Assembly (NCBI GenBank): GCA_016197205.1
Contig: JACPWG010000051.1
Location: 1-64,000, forward strand
Direction: 5' to 3'
Length of the DNA: 64,000 bases
Origin: Planctomycetota bacterium
GTDB taxonomy: Bacteria; Planctomycetota; MHYJ01; WSZJ01; JACPWG01
In this document: piece after piece, positions 61,973-64,000 of the stretch
How the letters are laid out: every line of letters starts with the position of its first letter
Numbering within the stretch: the stretch's first letter is position 1
The notes under the pieces: model-generated
The model's database searches: none
Told to the model about the DNA's origin: nothing
What the model saw: the letters and a program-made list of their open reading frames with translations, nothing else
Translations under genes and position numbers: made by a program

Positions 61973-62314
61973 CGTCCGGCCGGCCGCACCAGGACGCCGC
62001 AACTCCCCCATTGACCCGCTCCGGGAAACGAGAGTAGAATCGCTTCCTCCGGGGGCCACCCGGCTTCCGCCTCCGACCGGCCGCTGGGGAGGGGCGCTGA
62101 CGCGAAGTACCGCTCCACGGAAGTCGGTGGCCAATAGCCGAAGGCAAGTTCGGCCGCCCGCGAGGCGCGCGAGCGAGGCGTAGTAACGGAGAACTACGTC
62201 GAGCGAGCGCAACGAAGCAGGCGGCCGAAATCGCCGAGGAAATTGGTCACCCAATTCTGTGGGGCGGTACTAAATTGGTCACCCAATTCTGTGGGGCGGT
62301 ACTAAGGAAGACCG
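61973..62314. other. Gap dominated by family A copy 4
   Basis: No gene supported. About 130 bp of unremarkable GC-rich DNA, then the repeat and its duplicated end, then AAGGAAG as ribosome-binding site for the kinase gene. Confidence 0.6.
62106..62303. repeat. Family A interspersed repeat, copy 4, with duplicated right end
   Basis: The element runs 62106-62271 and is nearly identical to copy 1. Its last 32 bases (62240-62271) are repeated exactly in tandem at 62272-62303 (AAATTGGTCACCCAATTCTG...GCGGTACT). The duplicate ends 11 bases before the ATG of the kinase gene, directly against its AAGGAAG ribosome-binding site. Confidence 0.9.
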
Positions 62315-64000
62315 ATGCTCGAGCGCGACGACTTCCTCCTCGGGTGCCGCCTGCTCCGGGCGGGTCGGCTCGACGGAGAGCGACTCTGGGCCCTCAGCCA
62401 GAAACTGGAAGCTGAACCGCCCGCGGGAGGGTTCGCCGGACTGCTGGTCGCGGAAGGGCTGCTGACCGCCGACGAGCTGGAATCCCTTCGCCGCGCGAGC
62501 GCGGCCCGCTCCGACGCCACGCAGGTCGAAGTGCCCGCGGCCACCCCGCGGCGCCGCGCGTCCGACGCTCCCGCGGTTCTCCCGCTCTTCACGCCCGGGC
62601 ACGACTGCGACGGGCCCGGCTCACCCGGCGCGTTCCCGGGGACCGTCCGCGCGCCTATCCTTGACCGGCCTCCGTCCACCCATGCGTTCGTCTCGCCGCG
62701 CGCCGACGCTCCCGCCCCCGGCGAGAGTCCGACGCTCGCTCCGCTGCTTGCGGAAGGCGCCGCCCCCGGCTTCGGCGGTGGCCCGCGCACGCTTCCGCTG
62801 ATGGACGCGCCGGCGGGCGGCCCGGAAGTCCGCCGGCTCGGCAAGTACGAGATCCTCGCGGAACTCGGCCGCGGCGGCATGGGCGTGGTCTACAAGGCGC
62901 GCGAGCCGGGCATCGGCCGCCTCGTCGCCCTCAAGGCCATGATCTCGACCGGCGGCGCCGAGGAGGCGCAGGTCGCCCGCTTCCATCGCGAAATGAAAAC
63001 CGCGTCGTCCCTGCGCCACCCGGCGGTGGTGTCGATCTACGACATCGGCGTCGAAAACGGCCTGCCGTACTTCACCATGGACCTCATCGACGGCGAGACG
63101 CTGGACACGAAGCTCGCCCAGGCGCCGATCCCGCTCCGCGAAGGGCTCGAGTGGATCCGAGTCGTCGCCGACGCGCTCGAGCACGCGCACCGCCAGGGGA
63201 TTCTCCACCGCGACGTCAAGCCCTCGAACATCATCATCGACCGCGCGGGCCGCCCCTTCCTGACCGACTTCGGGCTCGCGAAGGAAATCGGCTCGTCCAC
63301 GCGCATCACGCTCTCCGGCGCCGTGGTCGGCACGCCGGCCTACATGTCCCCGGAGCAGGCGGACGGCGCGCCCCTGGACCCGCGCAGCGATCTCTACTCC
63401 CTCGGCGCCGTGATGTACGAGGTGCTGACGCGACAGCGCGCCTTCGAAGGCGCGAGCCCCGCGGCGATCATCTTCCAGACGCTGAATCGGGACCCGCTCC
63501 CGCCACGCAAAGTGAATCCTCGCATCCACAGGGACGTGGAGACGATCTGCGAGAAGGCGCTGCAGAAGGAGCCGTCGCGGCGCTACGCCTCGGGGGCGGA
63601 GATGGCCCAGGACATCGCGCGTTTTCTCGCCGGGGAACCGATCCTCGCGCGCCCGCCGAGCATGATCTTCCGCACGGCGCGCTGGGGCCGCAAGCATCGC
63701 CTCGCGCTCGGCGTGGGCATCGTCGCCCTCGTCGCGCTCGGCGGGGTCTGGAGCTTTCATCGCGCAACGCGGGGTCGGCTCGAGCGCAAGATCGAGGAGG
63801 ATCGCCGGCGCGAAGAGGCGCGCGCCCGCGCGCAGGCCGCGGTCGAGACCGCGAAGCTCTCCCGCGGAGACGCCCGACTCGGCCACCTGAACGCCGCGCT
63901 GGAGGCGGACCCGGACTGCTTCGAGGCGCACGTCCTCCGCTGCCGCGAGCTGTGGTACGCGGGCAAGTTCGACGGCGCGGTGAAAGACGTCGACCACGCG
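62315..64000 (+). CDS. Transmembrane Ser/Thr protein kinase (partial, runs off the window)
   Basis: An open frame of 562 codons cut by the window end. Residues about 1-70 form a small helical domain (FAGLLVAEGLLTADELESL), then an Ala/Pro linker. The Hanks-type kinase domain is about 174-440: glycine loop LGRGGMGVVYKA, Lys207 in LVALKAM, catalytic ILHRDVKPSNIII (Asp300), FLTDFGLAKE (Asp318), VGTPAYMSPEQADG, and SDLYSLGAVMYEVL. One membrane helix at about 461-480 (LALGVGIVALVALGGVW) is followed by a TPR-like start (LGHLNAALEADPDCFEAHVL). FLAGEPILARP after the kinase is common in planctomycete kinases. AAGGAAG precedes ATG 62315. Confidence 0.93.
   Translation, partial: MLERDDFLLGCRLLRAGRLDGERLWALSQKLEAEPPAGGFAGLLVAEGLLTADELESLRRASAARSDATQVEVPAATPRRRASDAPAVLPLFTPGHDCDGPGSPGAFPGTVRAPILDRPPSTHAFVSPRADAPAPGESPTLAPLLAEGAAPGFGGGPRTLPLMDAPAGGPEVRRLGKYEILAELGRGGMGVVYKAREPGIGRLVALKAMISTGGAEEAQVARFHREMKTASSLRHPAVVSIYDIGVENGLPYFTMDLIDGETLDTKLAQAPIPLREGLEWIRVVADALEHAHRQGILHRDVKPSNIIIDRAGRPFLTDFGLAKEIGSSTRITLSGAVVGTPAYMSPEQADGAPLDPRSDLYSLGAVMYEVLTRQRAFEGASPAAIIFQTLNRDPLPPRKVNPRIHRDVETICEKALQKEPSRRYASGAEMAQDIARFLAGEPILARPPSMIFRTARWGRKHRLALGVGIVALVALGGVWSFHRATRGRLERKIEEDRRREEARARAQAAVETAKLSRGDARLGHLNAALEADPDCFEAHVLRCRELWYAGKFDGAVKDVDHA

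Noticed and set aside
5431..62303. CRISPR array or insertion sequence as explanation for the family A repeats
   Set aside because: Copies are dispersed, not arrayed, have no spacers, and are too short to encode a transposase; none was found in the window.

Overview
The window is a high-GC (about two thirds or more G+C by eye) bacterial chromosome segment with dispersed palindromic repeats in almost every larger gap. The best guess at origin is a member of the Planctomycetota. The reasons are the partial Ser/Thr kinase with TPR-like tail at the right end, the style of the interspersed palindromic repeats, and the scattering of housekeeping genes outside their usual operons. This lineage call is inference. 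No rRNA, tRNA, CRISPR array, integrase or transposase was found.

Layout. 0.2-5.1 kb (minus): an FHA-GAF adenylate cyclase followed by proB and proA; the end of proB is replaced by a palindromic repeat. 6-13.4 kb (mostly plus): a peptidoglycan-binding-domain protein, rsmH outside any division cluster, a small aspartyl-protease-like gene, then a compact run of dienelactone hydrolase, ATP-grasp ligase, ChbG/YdjC deacetylase and GT4 glycosyltransferase. 13.9-16.3 kb: a large unknown single-pass membrane protein. 17.2-37.9 kb (all minus): a class 1 DISARM anti-phage locus (drmD, drmMI, drmA, drmB, drmC) interleaved with extra genes. The extras are an XRE-ImmA/IrrE and PIN pair with its own promoter, a PD-(D/E)XK-nuclease-like gene, an AAA ATPase with a broken DUF4276 partner, and Phd and VapBC antitoxin/toxin genes. 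The locus is flanked by a 21-bp exact direct repeat. The left copy continues leftward into, and the right copy continues rightward into, sequence homologous to the 3' end of the GT4 gene, which is the geometry of an insertion scar.

37.8-50.5 kb: a small methyltransferase, a fused AhbA-AhbB-like protein, a four-gene operon (TerB-like, zinc-ribbon membrane protein, SPFH with two GYF_2 domains, second zinc-ribbon membrane protein), a sugar epimerase-like SDR, an M1 aminopeptidase with HEAT repeats, and a TMTC-like membrane/TPR protein. 51.2-54.8 kb: a DUF58-transglutaminase pair with ATGA overlap. 54.9-59.3 kb: a polytopic membrane protein and methionine-salvage genes mtnC, mtnD, mtnB. 59.4-62 kb: an SGNH-type protein with an MBOAT O-acyltransferase. 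62.3 kb to the end: a Ser/Thr kinase truncated by the window.

Repeats. Family A (four copies, about 166 or 198 bp, ends AGTACCGC.../...GCGGTACT) twice abuts the ribosome-binding site of a gene. Family B (two full copies and one half copy) has GCGCCCGCGCAA ends. Several short palindromes recur. The most interesting region is the augmented DISARM locus and its boundaries.
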